A DNA stretch of 64,000 bases from the NCBI RefSeq assembly GCF_965137005.1, contig NZ_CBCRXM010000014.1, forward strand, positions 28,388-92,387, read 5' to 3'. Positions 63,859 through 64,000 of this stretch are shown here, in pieces. The notes beneath the pieces were generated by a model, which saw nothing but the letters and a program-made list of their open reading frames with translations, was not told the origin of the DNA and did no database searches. The stretch is from Sphingomonas_O antarctica (lineage in GTDB: Bacteria; Pseudomonadota; Alphaproteobacteria; Sphingomonadales; Sphingomonadaceae). Each line of letters opens with the position of its first letter. Within the stretch, counting starts at the first letter, position 1. The position numbers were made by a program, and so were the translations under genes.

Positions 63859-64000
63859 TTGTCACCCCGGACTTGATCGGGGGGGTATAGTGATAGCGGG
63901 TGGAAATAGCATTTGCGACCACAGCCGCGCTGTAACCGCTGATTTCCTAGCAGGCCCACTATCGCCGACCGCCCGCTGTCTTTCCCCGCGACCGGCCTCG
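63859..64000. other. Intergenic tail, no gene seen
   Basis: The 142 bases after cckA hold a single arm of the palindromic repeat family (GTCACCCCGGACTTGATCGG near 63862) and no coding sequence I can support. The next gene probably starts beyond the window. Confidence 0.5.

Overview
This 64 kb window is a gene-dense, GC-rich piece of a bacterial chromosome made almost entirely of housekeeping genes. The content points to an alphaproteobacterium of the Sphingomonas type: a hybrid kinase of the CckA type directly after smpB, an HdaA-like DnaA-family regulator, a FYDLN-type zinc-ribbon protein, a class-2 LeuA, the mreBCD-mrdA-rodA cell-shape operon, LptD and SurA for outer-membrane assembly, and many GTG/TTG starts. 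Palindromic elements built on a GTCACCCCGGC / GCCGGGGTCC core recur between genes. This placement is inferred from gene content; no 16S rRNA gene is present. I see no phage, insertion sequence, CRISPR array or plasmid function.

Layout. 0-4.3 kb (mainly minus): aspartic protease (cut by the edge), MBL hydrolase, TatD nuclease, metG, tRNA-Ala, FYDLN protein. 4.4-12.1 kb (plus): aroA, small membrane protein, cmk, exported hydrolase, rpsA, ihfB, tRNA-Leu with a lipoprotein-like ORF running out of it, DUF4112 protein. 12.1-16.7 kb: RNase T2, nadC, ppk2, trxB, beta-helix protein, tRNA-Met. 16.8-27.9 kb: serS, SDR, PilZ protein, aspS, rnd, hdaA with a DUF2066-like gene, purM, purN (fused to an MmcQ/YjbR domain), cupredoxin, ndk, EF-hand protein. 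27.9-39.5 kb: pepA, the envelope/vitamin run lptD-surA-pdxA-rsmA, a TPR protein, an rsmB-like gene with guaB, an SPFH/NfeD pair. 39.6-46.8 kb: secA with a small exported protein gene just upstream, leuA with a leucine leader peptide, a 2H phosphoesterase, mutL. 46.9-52.4 kb: mreB-mreC-mreD-mrdA-rodA. 52.5-64 kb: tRNA-Lys, GST, VOC protein, methyltransferase, greB and recA, alpha/beta hydrolase, lytic transglycosylase, dapA, a frameshifted Ala-rich exported protein, smpB, cckA.

Many neighbours overlap by 1-8 bases (ATGA, GTGA or TTGA junctions), which implies translational coupling. The functional clusters are cell wall and shape (mre/mrd, transglycosylase, dapA), outer-membrane biogenesis (lptD, surA), purine supply (purM, purN, guaB, ndk), translation (metG, serS, aspS, rpsA, rsmA, smpB, tRNAs) and replication/repair (hdaA, recA, mutL, ihfB).

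The most interesting observations are regulatory or structural. (1) A 15-codon, four-leucine leader peptide and an RNA switch upstream of leuA can be read as leucine-dependent control of ribosome-site access. (2) A short exported protein gene sits immediately before secA, the position held by SecM in E. coli. (3) A palindromic repeat is inserted in frame in the mutL linker. (4) The first part of aspS has foreign-looking composition. (5) A perfect 20-bp tandem duplication breaks an exported-protein gene. (6) PurN is fused to an MmcQ/YjbR-like domain.
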